Source of the DNA: Clostridiales bacterium
Lineage (GTDB): Bacteria > Bacillota > Clostridia > Christensenellales > Aristaeellaceae
Assembly: GCA_015056055.1 (NCBI GenBank)
Contig: SVHC01000022.1
Span: 1-48,906 of the forward strand
Direction of reading: 5' to 3'
Length of the DNA stretch: 48,906 nt
The notes beneath the pieces were generated by a model. It saw only the letters and a list, made by a program, of their open reading frames with translations, had not been told where the DNA came from and did no database searches. This document shows, piece after piece, positions 1-7,641 of the stretch. Both the position numbers and the translations under genes were made by a program. Position 1 is the first letter of the stretch; every line of letters starts with the position of its first letter.

Positions 1-191
1 CCACCAAAGAAATCATTTTCGGAAGATGAACCGCCGGAAGAATTATTTCCCCACGATGAATCAGACGAACTTCCGGAGCCCCATACTTCAGGCGGAGTTG
101 CATCGCCGGAACCAAAGCTTTCAGCCGATGCACCGGTTGCGATAAAAATGCAGAGCATCATAACTGCTGTGGCACGAGTCCATTTACGCAT
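1..191 (-). CDS. Secreted Ser/Gly-rich protein, N-terminal part only
   Basis: The gene runs off the left edge, so only about 63 residues are visible. It starts at an ATG (189-191) with a GGAGG site about 10 bases upstream. The residues MRKWTRATAVMMLCIFIATG look like a signal peptide: positive charges, a hydrophobic core, then a small-residue AxA-type cleavage site. The mature part is low in complexity and rich in Ser, Gly and Asn, with several Asp/Glu, and ends in the window at SENDFFGG. The start codon lies inside the end of truA (8-base overlap), so the two are probably translated together. The FFG motif also occurs in both sortases further right. I do not recognise the family and assign no function. 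Export is inferred from the signal peptide only. Confidence 0.72.
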   Translation of the reverse strand, partial: MRKWTRATAVMMLCIFIATGASAESFGSGDATPPEVWGSGSSSDSSWGNNSSGGSSSENDFFG

Positions 192-921
192 TGTAATAAA
201 CCTCCATCAACGTAAGTCCCCGCGCCGGGGCAGTCATTCCCAAATCCAGCCTGCTGCCGGTTTCAAGTGCACGGCGTATGGCGCCCTCTTCCAGTTTACC
301 GGTTCCAACGCCAATCAGCGTTCCGGCCAGTATTCTGACCATGTTGTACAGAAAGCCGTTTCCTTTCACGTGGATTTCGACTTTCTGCTCATGCTTTTCT
401 ACTTCAACGGAATATATTGTTCTGACCGTATCTTTTACTACCGATCCGCTTGCTGCGAACGCATTAAAATCATGCGTACCGACCGCATACGCAGCTTCCC
501 TGCGCATTGCTTCGATATCTAGCGGATACATCACATGGGCATGCGTGTTGCGCAAAATTGCACTGGCATGCGCATCGTTATAGATGCAATAGCGGTACCA
601 CTTTCCCTTGGCTGAAAAGCGCGCATGGAAATCATCCGGTACTTCCTGAGAAGCTCGTATGCGAACATCGTCAGGCAGCACGGTATTGAGCGCGTAAGCA
701 TACTTTTCTGCCGGAATGCGTCCGATTGCATCGAAATGCGCAATCTGGCCAAATGCATGTACACCCGCATCCGTTCTGCTTGCGCCGGTAATCGTGTGTT
801 CATGCCCGGTCAATTTTCGAAGTGCTTCTTCTACAACCTGCTGTACAGCCAACGCATTTTCTTGCCGCTGCCATCCTGCATATGCAGTTCCGTCATATTC
901 AATCGTTAACCGTACGCGCAT
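184..921 (-). CDS. truA: tRNA pseudouridine(38-40) synthase TruA
   Basis: Isomerises uridines 38-40 in the anticodon stem-loop of tRNAs to pseudouridine. The 245-residue protein has the normal TruA length. It opens with the typical IEYDGTAYAGWQRQ strand-loop and carries the catalytic aspartate in ASRTDAGVHAFGQ (Asp about residue 52). The C-terminal half retains the family's RMVR-like segment (here FLYNMVRILAGTLIGVG). It is the last standard gene of the ecfA1-ecfA2-ecfT-truA operon, a common Firmicutes order. Its ATG overlaps the ecfT stop codon by one base (TAATG), which points to translational coupling. Nothing unusual was seen in the protein. Confidence 0.97.
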   Translation of the reverse strand: MRVRLTIEYDGTAYAGWQRQENALAVQQVVEEALRKLTGHEHTITGASRTDAGVHAFGQIAHFDAIGRIPAEKYAYALNTVLPDDVRIRASQEVPDDFHARFSAKGKWYRYCIYNDAHASAILRNTHAHVMYPLDIEAMRREAAYAVGTHDFNAFAASGSVVKDTVRTIYSVEVEKHEQKVEIHVKGNGFLYNMVRILAGTLIGVGTGKLEEGAIRRALETGSRLDLGMTAPARGLTLMEVYYNA

Positions 922-1724
922 TATATCAGCCCCCGTGTTGCGAGAACTACAGCAAACAGAAGAAGCATGCTTCCTGCGGCATACAAATCGATACGCGCAT
1001 ATTTCAAAACTTTCATGCGGGTTCTTCCTGCCCCACCGCGATAGCAGCGTGCTTCCATAGCAAGTGCAAGTTCATCAGCGCGTCGAAATGCGCTCACGAA
1101 CAGAGGAACCATCAGCGGCACCATTGCCTTTGCACGGTTCAGAAGGTTGCCGCTTTCGAAATCCGCACCGCGCGCCATCTGAGCACGCATGATTTTATCA
1201 GCTTCTTCCAGCAAAGTGGGAATAAAGCGCAGCGCAATCGACATGAGCATGGCAAGCTCGTGCGCCGGGAAGCCGATTTTAGCCAGCGGATGAAACAGTC
1301 TTTCAATACCGTCCGTAAGTGCAATGGGCGAAGTGGTAAGCGTCAAAAGCTGTGTGCCCAGAACAAGCAATACAAGACGGATTGCCATATATGCGGCGTT
1401 TTTCAAGCCCACATCCGTAATACGAATGAATTTCCACTCGATCAGTGCCTCTCCGCCGGAGGTGAAAAACATATTCAGGAAAAATGTAATTCCGACGATC
1501 GTCAGGATCGGTTTGATGCCTCGTACCAAAAAGCGGATTCCAAACCCCGTTATGGATGCGGCCATAAATATATAGGCAAATACCAGCACATAGCCCGTAA
1601 ACGATCCGGCCATGAAAACGGCAGCGATCAGGCCTACAGTCATCAAAAGTTTTGTACGCGGATCCAGTTTGTGAATCACGCTGTTTCCGGGAAAAAACTG
1701 TCCCAGCGTAACATTTTTAAGCAT
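921..1724 (-). CDS. ecfT: ECF transporter transmembrane subunit EcfT
   Basis: Membrane scaffold of the energy-coupling factor module. It couples ATP hydrolysis by EcfA1/EcfA2 to substrate release from exchangeable S components that bind vitamins or metals. The 267-residue protein has the family start (GQFFPGNSVIHKLDPRTKLL), several hydrophobic helices in the first two thirds, and the coupling-helix Ala-Arg-Gly type motif near MRAQMARGAD, followed by a second such motif around MEARCYRGG. The gene overlaps ecfA2 by 8 bases and touches truA. No S component gene is adjacent, so the module probably serves dispersed S components (group II ECF arrangement, an inference). Confidence 0.95.
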   Translation of the reverse strand: MLKNVTLGQFFPGNSVIHKLDPRTKLLMTVGLIAAVFMAGSFTGYVLVFAYIFMAASITGFGIRFLVRGIKPILTIVGITFFLNMFFTSGGEALIEWKFIRITDVGLKNAAYMAIRLVLLVLGTQLLTLTTSPIALTDGIERLFHPLAKIGFPAHELAMLMSIALRFIPTLLEEADKIMRAQMARGADFESGNLLNRAKAMVPLMVPLFVSAFRRADELALAMEARCYRGGAGRTRMKVLKYARIDLYAAGSMLLLFAVVLATRGLI

Positions 1725-2577
1725 GACAGTCTCCCTTCAGATTATTTCTAATTGCTTCTGCGAGTTCGTCAGGCGAGAATACGCCATCCGGAATACAAAA
1801 GCCCTTCTGACGCAGACGATTGCTCAGTTCGGCACAGGCAGGCACACCCAAGCCCATAGCCTTAAGCTCGTCCCCATGAGCAAATACTTCACGCGGCGTA
1901 CCGTCCAGAGCAACCACGCCACGATTCATAACGATAATTCTGGAGCAAAGACGTGCTACGTCATCCATGGAATGCGACACCATAATTACCGTTACGCCGC
2001 CGCGCGCATGATAATTGCGAACCATCTCCAGCATCTCTGTGCGGCCACGAGGATCCAGTCCGGCTGCCGGTTCATCCAGCACAAGCACCTGCGGGCGCAT
2101 CGCAATTACACCTGCAATTGCAACGCGACGTTTCTGACCACCCGAAAGCTCAAAAGGTGACTTGTCCAGCATATCTTCCGGAATGCCGACAATCTGTGCA
2201 GCTTCCAGAACACGCGCTTCGATCTGCTCCTCGGAAAGGCCGAGATTTGCAGGCCCGAAGGCAATATCCTTCCGTACGGTTTCTTCAAACAACTGATATT
2301 CCGGATACTGGAATACCAGTCCGACTTCGCGTCTGACCTGTTTGAGGCTGGTATCCTTATCATTCAGATTCAGGGCATTTACATAGACACTGCCCAGAGA
2401 AGGCTTCAAAAGCGCGTTAAAATGCTGGGCAAGCGTGCTCTTACCGCTTCCCGTGTGACCGATAAGGCCTACGAATTCCCCGTCTTCGATGCGAAGGGAA
2501 ACGCCGTCCAGCGCTTTTAACTCAAAGGGCGTGCCCGGCATATAAATATATGTGGCGTTTACGACTTCAATCGACAC
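1717..2577 (-). CDS. ecfA2: ECF transporter ATP-binding subunit EcfA2
   Basis: One of two ATPases of the energy-coupling factor module. The 286-residue ABC protein shows Walker A GHTGSGKSTL (about residues 36-45), a Q-loop at VFQYPEYQLF, the signature LSGGQKRRVAIAG, Walker B VLVLDEPAAGLD and the switch His in VSHSMDD. The start overlaps the end of ecfA1 by 19 bases and its own end overlaps ecfT by 8 bases, so the three subunits look translationally coupled. The EcfA2 assignment rests on gene order and on resemblance to the second ATPase of Firmicutes ECF operons. EcfA1 and EcfA2 are close paralogs. Confidence 0.95.
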   Translation of the reverse strand: MSIEVVNATYIYMPGTPFELKALDGVSLRIEDGEFVGLIGHTGSGKSTLAQHFNALLKPSLGSVYVNALNLNDKDTSLKQVRREVGLVFQYPEYQLFEETVRKDIAFGPANLGLSEEQIEARVLEAAQIVGIPEDMLDKSPFELSGGQKRRVAIAGVIAMRPQVLVLDEPAAGLDPRGRTEMLEMVRNYHARGGVTVIMVSHSMDDVARLCSRIIVMNRGVVALDGTPREVFAHGDELKAMGLGVPACAELSNRLRQKGFCIPDGVFSPDELAEAIRNNLKGDCHA

Positions 2578-3410
2578 AGTTCCACCGCCATTTCATCCAC
2601 CGTCATTACGTCCTTTACATCAATGCCATGTGCCCGAAGTTTATTGGCAAGAATAATCATTTCGGGGGCTTCCAATCCCAGATTTCGGATTGTATCTACC
2701 TGGCTGAATACCTGCATAGGCGTTCCTTCCATGGCAATCAAACCCGCGTCCATTACCAGAACGCGATCCGCCAAAGCTGCTTCTTCCATAAAATGGGTTA
2801 TCCATATGACGGTCACACCGCTGTTTTGGTTCAAATCCTGCACAACACGCATGACCTCCGCTCTGCCCGAAGGATCCAGCATAGCGGTCGCTTCATCAAA
2901 TACAATAATATCCGGACGCATAGCAATCACGCCTGCGATAGCAACACGCTGTTTCTGACCGCCCGAAAGCATATGCGGAGCCGACATGGCAAATTTTTCC
3001 ATGCCAACATTTTTGAGTGCGGCATCAACGCGGATTCGAATTTCCTCGCTGGAAACTCCCATATTTTCCAGACCAAATGCAACGTCCTCCTCAACTACCG
3101 TTGCTACAATCTGGTTATCCGGATTTTGAAATACCATACCGCAATGCCTGCGGACCTCAAAGGCCTCGTCCTCGTTTTTAGCCACAATACCGTTTACGCT
3201 GATTTCGCCTTCGGAAGGCAAAAAAAGTGCATTGATAAGCTTCGCCAGCGTACTCTTGCCGCTGCCGTTGTGGCCGAGGATTGCCAGAAATTCTCCTTTA
3301 TAAACCTCGAAACTGACTCCGCGCACCGCATCGTGTCCGTCTTCATATGCGTATTTTACATTGTCAGTCCGGATTACAACATTCTTCTTATCCATAACGC
3401 TATAAATCAT
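2559..3410 (-). CDS. ecfA1: ECF transporter ATP-binding subunit EcfA1
   Basis: First ATPase of the energy-coupling factor module. Visible motifs are Walker A GHNGSGKSTLAK, Q-loop VFQNPDNQIV, signature [13 protein letters not shown], Walker B IIVFDEATAMLDP and switch His in WITHFMEEA. The length (283 residues from the upstream ATG) fits the family. The start is uncertain: neither the ATG at 3408-3410 nor the in-frame ATG at 3393-3395 has a visible ribosome binding site. A TATAAT box lies at 3414-3419 and would place a transcript start near or after the upstream ATG, which favours the shorter form (278 residues). It is transcribed divergently from pgk. Confidence 0.94.
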   Translation of the reverse strand: MIYSVMDKKNVVIRTDNVKYAYEDGHDAVRGVSFEVYKGEFLAILGHNGSGKSTLAKLINALFLPSEGEISVNGIVAKNEDEAFEVRRHCGMVFQNPDNQIVATVVEEDVAFGLENMGVSSEEIRIRVDAALKNVGMEKFAMSAPHMLSGGQKQRVAIAGVIAMRPDIIVFDEATAMLDPSGRAEVMRVVQDLNQNSGVTVIWITHFMEEAALADRVLVMDAGLIAMEGTPMQVFSQVDTIRNLGLEAPEMIILANKLRAHGIDVKDVMTVDEMAVELCRLKS

Positions 3411-3413
3411 ACC

Positions 3414-3449
3414 ATTATAAAGTTAAATCGTACGCAAAACCCTTGTCAA
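3414..3449 (-). promoter_or_regulatory. Weak candidate promoter for ecfA1-ecfA2-ecfT-truA
   Basis: Read on the minus strand, a perfect TTGACA (3444-3449) precedes a perfect TATAAT (3414-3419), but they are 24 bases apart, too far for one standard sigma-A promoter. TTGACA could instead pair with TAACTT (3420-3425) at 18 bases. Either reading puts the transcript start within a few bases of the ecfA1 start codon, which has no ribosome binding site. Confidence 0.35.
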
Positions 3450-3511
3450 ATCATCGAGATTTTACAAGACCTTCGCAATGAAAACGAGCAATTGTGGTAT
3501 CATATAGTTGG

Positions 3512-3520
3512 GATAAATTG
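3512..3520 (+). promoter_or_regulatory. Possible -10 region for the pgk operon
   Basis: The stretch just upstream of pgk contains AT-rich hexamers (TATCAT around 3499-3504 preceded by TGG as an extended -10, TATAGT a few bases further on, and GATAAA near 3512). No good TTGACA is correctly spaced. A promoter is expected here because pgk begins the plus-strand operon, but the exact box is not certain. Confidence 0.25.
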
Positions 3521-3537
3521 AAGGAGCGTGACCCACC

Positions 3538-4725
3538 ATGTACAACAAGAAGACCATTGAGGATATCAGCGTAGCCGGCAAAAAAGTGCTTGTTCGCTGC
3601 GACTTCAACGTGCCGCTGGACGGCGACAACAACATCACGGACGAGACCCGCATCAATGCGGCTCTGCCCACTGTGCAGTATCTGCTCAACAACGGCGCAG
3701 CCGTTATCCTTTGCTCTCACCTCGGTCGTCCGAAGGGTGAGTTCAACATGAAGTATTCTCTTGCTCCGGTAGCAAAGCGTCTTTCCGAAAAGCTCGGCTT
3801 CGAAGTTAAACTCGCTGCTGACGTTATCGGCGAAAGCGCAAAGGCTCTGGCAGCTGAAGTAAAGGCTGGCGAAGCTATCCTGCTTGAAAACGTTCGTTTC
3901 CACGCTGAAGAAGAAAAGAACGTACCGGAGTTCGCCAAGGAACTCGCTTCCCTGGCTGATATCTTTGTAAACGATGCATTCGGCACTGCTCACCGTGCAC
4001 ATGCTTCCACCGAAGGCGTTACCCACTACCTGCCCTCCGTTGCCGGTTACCTCATCGGCAAGGAGCTCGATGTAATGGGCAAGGCTCTGACTGCTCCGGT
4101 CCGTCCGTTCGTTGCTATCCTCGGCGGCGCAAAGGTTAAGGACAAGATCGGCGTTATCACCAACCTGCTTGAAAAGGTTGATGCTCTTGTTATCGGCGGC
4201 GGTATGTCCTACACCTTCGCAAAGGCTATGGGCGGCGAAATCGGTAACTCCCTCCTCGACGAAGAGCGTATTGAGTTCGCCAAGGAGATTATGGCAACCG
4301 CAGCTGCCAAGGGCGTTAAGCTCCTCCTGCCGGTTGACAACGTAATCGGTGATGACTTCAACAACGACTGCAACCAGCAGATTGTTAAGAGCGGCGAAAT
4401 CCCGGCTGGCTGGGAAGGTCTGGATATCGGACCGGAAACCGCAAAGCTGTTCGGCGATGTTATCCGCACCGCTAAGACCGTTGTTTGGAACGGCCCGATG
4501 GGCGTTTGCGAAATGCCCAACTTTGCTAAGGGCACCATCGAAGTAGCCAAGGCTCTGGTTGAGAGCAATTCCATCTCCATCATTGGCGGCGGCGACAGCG
4601 CTGCAGCTATTGAGCAGCTTGGCTTCGGCGACAAGGTTACCCACATCTCCACCGGTGGCGGCGCTTCCCTTGAATTCCTCGAGGGTAAGGTTCTCCCCGG
4701 CGTTGCCGCTCTGGAAGACAAGTAA
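3538..4725 (+). CDS. pgk: Phosphoglycerate kinase
   Basis: Cytosolic glycolytic enzyme that transfers phosphate from 1,3-bisphosphoglycerate to ADP. The 395-residue protein has normal length. Key segments are [11 protein letters not shown] near residue 21, the substrate-binding SHLGRPKG near residue 60, RFHAEE, the interdomain region [12 protein letters not shown] and the C-terminal nucleotide-binding [10 protein letters not shown]. The start has an AAGGAG site at 3521-3526. Codon use is strongly biased (GCT, GGC, AAG, GTT), as in highly expressed genes. It is first in the pgk-tpiA-gpmI operon. The gap (GAPDH) gene often found upstream is absent here, and enolase lies about 11 kb away on the other strand. 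Confidence 0.99.
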   Translation: MYNKKTIEDISVAGKKVLVRCDFNVPLDGDNNITDETRINAALPTVQYLLNNGAAVILCSHLGRPKGEFNMKYSLAPVAKRLSEKLGFEVKLAADVIGESAKALAAEVKAGEAILLENVRFHAEEEKNVPEFAKELASLADIFVNDAFGTAHRAHASTEGVTHYLPSVAGYLIGKELDVMGKALTAPVRPFVAILGGAKVKDKIGVITNLLEKVDALVIGGGMSYTFAKAMGGEIGNSLLDEERIEFAKEIMATAAAKGVKLLLPVDNVIGDDFNNDCNQQIVKSGEIPAGWEGLDIGPETAKLFGDVIRTAKTVVWNGPMGVCEMPNFAKGTIEVAKALVESNSISIIGGGDSAAAIEQLGFGDKVTHISTGGGASLEFLEGKVLPGVAALEDK

Positions 4726-4752
4726 TTCATACAATCAAATATACAATTTCGG

Positions 4753-4772
4753 GGGCGGGAACTATCCCGCCC
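4753..4772 (+). other. Intercistronic hairpin between pgk and tpiA
   Basis: A perfect 7-bp GC stem, GGGCGGG/CCCGCCC (4753-4759 with 4766-4772), with a six-base loop lies between pgk and tpiA. No T-run follows, so it is more likely an mRNA stabiliser or processing signal than a terminator (inference). Confidence 0.6.
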
Positions 4773-4793
4773 TCTATAATGGAGGATATAAAC

Positions 4794-5540
4794 ATGCGTA
4801 AGCCCATCATCGCCGGTAACTGGAAAATGAACAAGACCCCCGCTGAAGCTGCCGCTCTCGTAACTGAGCTTCTGCCCCTCGTTAAGGATGCACAGTGTGA
4901 TGTAGTCGTTTGCACTCCCAGCGTATGCTTCTCCGCAGTAGCTCCGATCATCGCAGGCACCAATGTTAAGCTCGGCGCACAGAACGTTCACTTCAAGGCT
5001 TCCGGCGCATACACCGGCGAGCTCTCTGCTGACATGCTCAAGGCTTGCGGCGTTGAATACGTCATCATCGGCCACAGCGAGCGTCGTCAGTATTTCGGCG
5101 AGACCGACAAGACCGTCAACCTGCGCTCTCTGGCAGCTCTGGAAAACGGCCTGACCCCCATCATCTGCGTTGGCGAAATGAAGGACGAGCGCGAATCCGG
5201 CTACACCAATGCTGTCGTAACCTATCAGACCCAGATGGCTCTGACCGGCATGACCGCAGAACAGGTTAAGAATGTTGTTATCGCTTATGAGCCCGTTTGG
5301 GCAATCGGCACCGGCCTCACCGCTACCGATGAGCAGGCAAACGAGACCATCGGCGTTATCCGCAAGGCTGTTGAGCAGAACTTCGGTAAGGAAGCTGCTG
5401 ACGCAGTTCGTATCCAGTACGGCGGAAGCATGAATCCCAAGAATGTTAAGGGCCTGATGGCACAGCCTGAAATCGATGGCGGCCTCATCGGCGGCGCCAG
5501 CCTGAAGGCTGTTGATTTCTCCCAGGTGGTGAACTACTAA
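4794..5540 (+). CDS. tpiA: Triose-phosphate isomerase
   Basis: Interconverts dihydroxyacetone phosphate and glyceraldehyde 3-phosphate. The 248-residue TIM barrel begins MRKPIIAGNWKMNKT, with the substrate Asn and Lys in NWKMN. It contains the catalytic His in IIGHSERRQYF (about 95), the catalytic Glu in AYEPVWAIGTG (about 165) and the phosphate-binding YGGSMNPKN. An ATG 15 bases upstream (4779) lies within the GGAGG ribosome binding site itself, so the ATG at 4794 is taken as the start. The stop codon overlaps the gpmI start by one base (TAATG). Same strong codon bias as pgk. Confidence 0.98.
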   Translation: MRKPIIAGNWKMNKTPAEAAALVTELLPLVKDAQCDVVVCTPSVCFSAVAPIIAGTNVKLGAQNVHFKASGAYTGELSADMLKACGVEYVIIGHSERRQYFGETDKTVNLRSLAALENGLTPIICVGEMKDERESGYTNAVVTYQTQMALTGMTAEQVKNVVIAYEPVWAIGTGLTATDEQANETIGVIRKAVEQNFGKEAADAVRIQYGGSMNPKNVKGLMAQPEIDGGLIGGASLKAVDFSQVVNY

Positions 5541-7093
5541 TGAGCACCACTGCCCTTCTGATTCTGGATGGTTTCGGTATCGGTCAGGCTGATACCGCTT
5601 CCAATGCCATCCTTGCTCAGGGCACTCCGAACATTGATGCCCTGATGGAAAAGTATTCCCACACCGCTATCGGCGCATCCGGCCTCGATGTAGGTCTGCC
5701 GGACGGCCAGATGGGTAACAGTGAAGTTGGCCACACGAATATCGGCGCAGGTCGTGTTGTATACCAGATGCTGGTCAAGATCACTAAGGACATTCAGGAT
5801 GGCGTATTCTTTGAGAATAAAGCCATGCTTGCCGCAATGGAAAACTGCAAGGCAAACGATTCTGCACTGCACCTGATGGGCCTTGTTTCCCCCGGCGGCG
5901 TTCATTCCCACACCGAACACCTCTACGGCATTCTGGAAATGGCAAAGCGTCATAGCCTGTCCAAGGTTTATGTTCACTGCTTCCTGGATGGCCGCGACGT
6001 TCCGCCGGATTCCGGTTGGAAATATGTTCAGGAACTGGTTGAAAAGATGGCTGAAATCGGCGTTGGCAAAGTTGCAACCGTTATGGGTCGTCTTTACGCC
6101 ATGGACCGTGACTTCGCATGGGAGCGCGTTGTAAAGGCTTACAATGCTATGGTTTGCGGCGAAGGTCTGCGTGCCAATGATCCGGTTAAGGCTATCACCG
6201 ATTCTTATGAGGTCGTTGATGAAACCGGCAAGCATCTGACTGACGAATTTGTTCTTCCCACCGTTATCGACGAGAACGGTACCATTAACGCTAACGATTC
6301 TATTGTATTCTTCAACTTCCGTCCTGATCGCGCCCGTGAAATCACTCGTGCATTCGTGGATCCGGAGTTCAATGGTTTTGAGCGCAAAAAGGGCTTCTTC
6401 CCGCTCACCTATGTTTGCATGGCTCAGTATGATGCAACCATGCCGAACGTATTGGTAGCATATCCGCCGGAGTCCCTCACCATGACCATGGGCGAGTATC
6501 TCTCCAAGTGCGGCAAGACCCAGCTGCGTATCGCAGAGACCCAGAAGTATGCTCATGTCACTTTCTTCTTCAATGGTGGCGAAGAGCGCACTTTCCCGGG
6601 CGAAGATCGCATTCTGGTTCCTTCTCCTTCTGCCGAAGAAGTTCCGACCTTCGATCTGAAGCCGGAAATGAGTGCTTATGAAGTAACCGAAGCCGTACTG
6701 CCCTGCATCAACGAAGATAAGTATGATGCCATCATTCTCAACTTTGCCAACTGCGACATGGTTGGTCATACCGGCGTGATGGAAGCGGCAAAGAAGGCTG
6801 TCAAGGCTGTAGATGAGTGCGTGGGCAAAATTGTTGACGCAATCGTTGCCAAGGGCGGCAAGTGCATTATCACTGCCGACCATGGTAATGCCGATCAGAT
6901 GCTCGATTACGAGCACGGCGGAGCTTTCACTGCTCACACCACCAACCCCGTTCCGGTTATCGTTGTGGATCCCGAGAATCCTCAGCAGGCCCTGAAGGCA
7001 ACCGGCCGTCTGTGCGACCTCTGCCCCACCATGCTTGATCTGATGAAGATTGAGAAGCCCGTCGAGATGACCGGCGAAAGCCTGATTCTGTAA
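5540..7093 (+). CDS. gpmI: 2,3-bisphosphoglycerate-independent phosphoglycerate mutase
   Basis: Mn2+-dependent interconversion of 3- and 2-phosphoglycerate without a 2,3-bisphosphoglycerate cofactor. The 517-residue protein has the family length. The metal-binding start is LLILDGFGIG, and the phosphorylated serine lies in GQMGNSEVGHTNIGAGR (about residue 61). The second metal cluster is in NFANCDMVGHTGV and the ADHGNADQM segment. The inserted phosphotransferase domain includes HCFLDGRDVPP and NFRPDRAREI. Only a weak ribosome binding site (GGTGGTG) precedes the ATG, which overlaps the tpiA stop, so translational coupling is likely. A strong terminator follows directly. Confidence 0.98.
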   Translation: MSTTALLILDGFGIGQADTASNAILAQGTPNIDALMEKYSHTAIGASGLDVGLPDGQMGNSEVGHTNIGAGRVVYQMLVKITKDIQDGVFFENKAMLAAMENCKANDSALHLMGLVSPGGVHSHTEHLYGILEMAKRHSLSKVYVHCFLDGRDVPPDSGWKYVQELVEKMAEIGVGKVATVMGRLYAMDRDFAWERVVKAYNAMVCGEGLRANDPVKAITDSYEVVDETGKHLTDEFVLPTVIDENGTINANDSIVFFNFRPDRAREITRAFVDPEFNGFERKKGFFPLTYVCMAQYDATMPNVLVAYPPESLTMTMGEYLSKCGKTQLRIAETQKYAHVTFFFNGGEERTFPGEDRILVPSPSAEEVPTFDLKPEMSAYEVTEAVLPCINEDKYDAIILNFANCDMVGHTGVMEAAKKAVKAVDECVGKIVDAIVAKGGKCIITADHGNADQMLDYEHGGAFTAHTTNPVPVIVVDPENPQQALKATGRLCDLCPTMLDLMKIEKPVEMTGESLIL

Positions 7094-7098
7094 TTTCT

Positions 7099-7133
7099 AA
7101 AAAAGATGCGCGGCATTGCCGCGCATCTTTTTT
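7099..7133. terminator. Bidirectional terminator between gpmI and bofA
   Basis: The perfect 10-bp stem GATGCGCGGC/GCCGCGCATC (7105-7114 with 7118-7127) has a three-base loop. It is flanked by six A on the left and six T on the right, so it can end transcription from both converging genes. Confidence 0.93.
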
Positions 7134-7134
7134 C

Positions 7135-7401
7135 TTATAGCACCAGTTGAAGCACAAGGATAAGTCCTACACCCGGTAATCCCAGAAACCCTACAGCCAT
7201 AGCTGTAAACGGATTCAATGTTAGTGAATATCCAACAATCCTCCCCAGCAGATTTATTACAAGAAGGGCAATCGCTCCCAAGACACTTCCTGTCATCAGT
7301 CTCCATAAAAAGCGCATCGGTATCAATAACAGATAACTTATAACCCACAACAGTGCAAGTCCTACACCGAAGGCCAATATCAGTTCCCAAGGAATATGCA
7401 C
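7135..7401 (-). CDS. bofA: Pro-sigma-K processing inhibitor BofA
   Basis: In spore formers BofA sits in the forespore outer membrane and holds the SpoIVFB protease inactive until the sigma-K checkpoint is passed. The chosen start is a GTG (7399-7401) preceded by a GGGGAGG site, giving 88 residues, close to the B. subtilis length. The frame stays open upstream, but the extra residues look non-coding. Two hydrophobic segments flank MRFLWRLMTGSVLGA, and the C-terminal signature NLLGRIVGYSLTLNPFTAMA followed by GFLGLPGVGLIL is characteristic. It stands alone, convergent with gpmI. It is the clearest sporulation marker in the window. A sigma-E-like promoter lies just upstream. Confidence 0.93.
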   Translation of the reverse strand: MHIPWELILAFGVGLALLWVISYLLLIPMRFLWRLMTGSVLGAIALLVINLLGRIVGYSLTLNPFTAMAVGFLGLPGVGLILVLQLVL

Positions 7402-7422
7402 ATTCCCGCCTCCCCTCAAATA

Positions 7423-7451
7423 ACCATATGCTATATATTCTATGGATATTC
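7423..7451 (-). promoter_or_regulatory. Candidate sigma-E-type promoter of bofA
   Basis: On the minus strand, GAATATC (7445-7451) and CATATGGT (7423-7430) are separated by 14 bases. The known sigma-E consensus is KMATATT, 14-15 bases, CATACAMT. The -35 differs at one position and the -10 keeps CATA and the final T. The start point would fall about 15 bases before the GTG, with the ribosome binding site included. B. subtilis bofA is sigma-E dependent, which fits. A weaker sigma-A-like TTCATT-17-TAAAAT lies further upstream. Confidence 0.45.
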
Positions 7452-7601
7452 GCGGAATGATCTTCACACATGCTTCCTGCAAATTCCTTGTATAATCGCG
7501 TTTGCGCTTATTGGGGTATTTTACTCTATACAATCCTAAAAATGAAATTCAGCCTGTTTTTGCAAGCCTGAGAAGCATTCGGTTACATGGCTGCCACATA
7601 T

Positions 7602-7629
7602 AAAAAAGAGCCTCGCTTGGAGGCTCTTA
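7602..7629 (-). terminator. Terminator of sortase gene 1
   Basis: Read on the minus strand, AAGAGCCTC and GAGGCTCTT form a 9-bp stem with a four-base loop followed by TTTTTTA. It begins about 13 bases after the stop codon of the sortase gene. Confidence 0.92.
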
Positions 7630-7641
7630 CAAAACTATGCA

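Noticed and set aside
3444-3449. Perfect TTGACA paired with TATAAT at 3414-3419 as one promoter for ecfA1
   Set aside because: The spacing is 24 bases, too long for sigma-A. Only a weak promoter call is kept.
7402-7533. Longer N-terminal form of BofA (132 residues)
   Set aside because: The extra residues are not BofA-like, and the GTG with a GGGGAGG site gives the family length.
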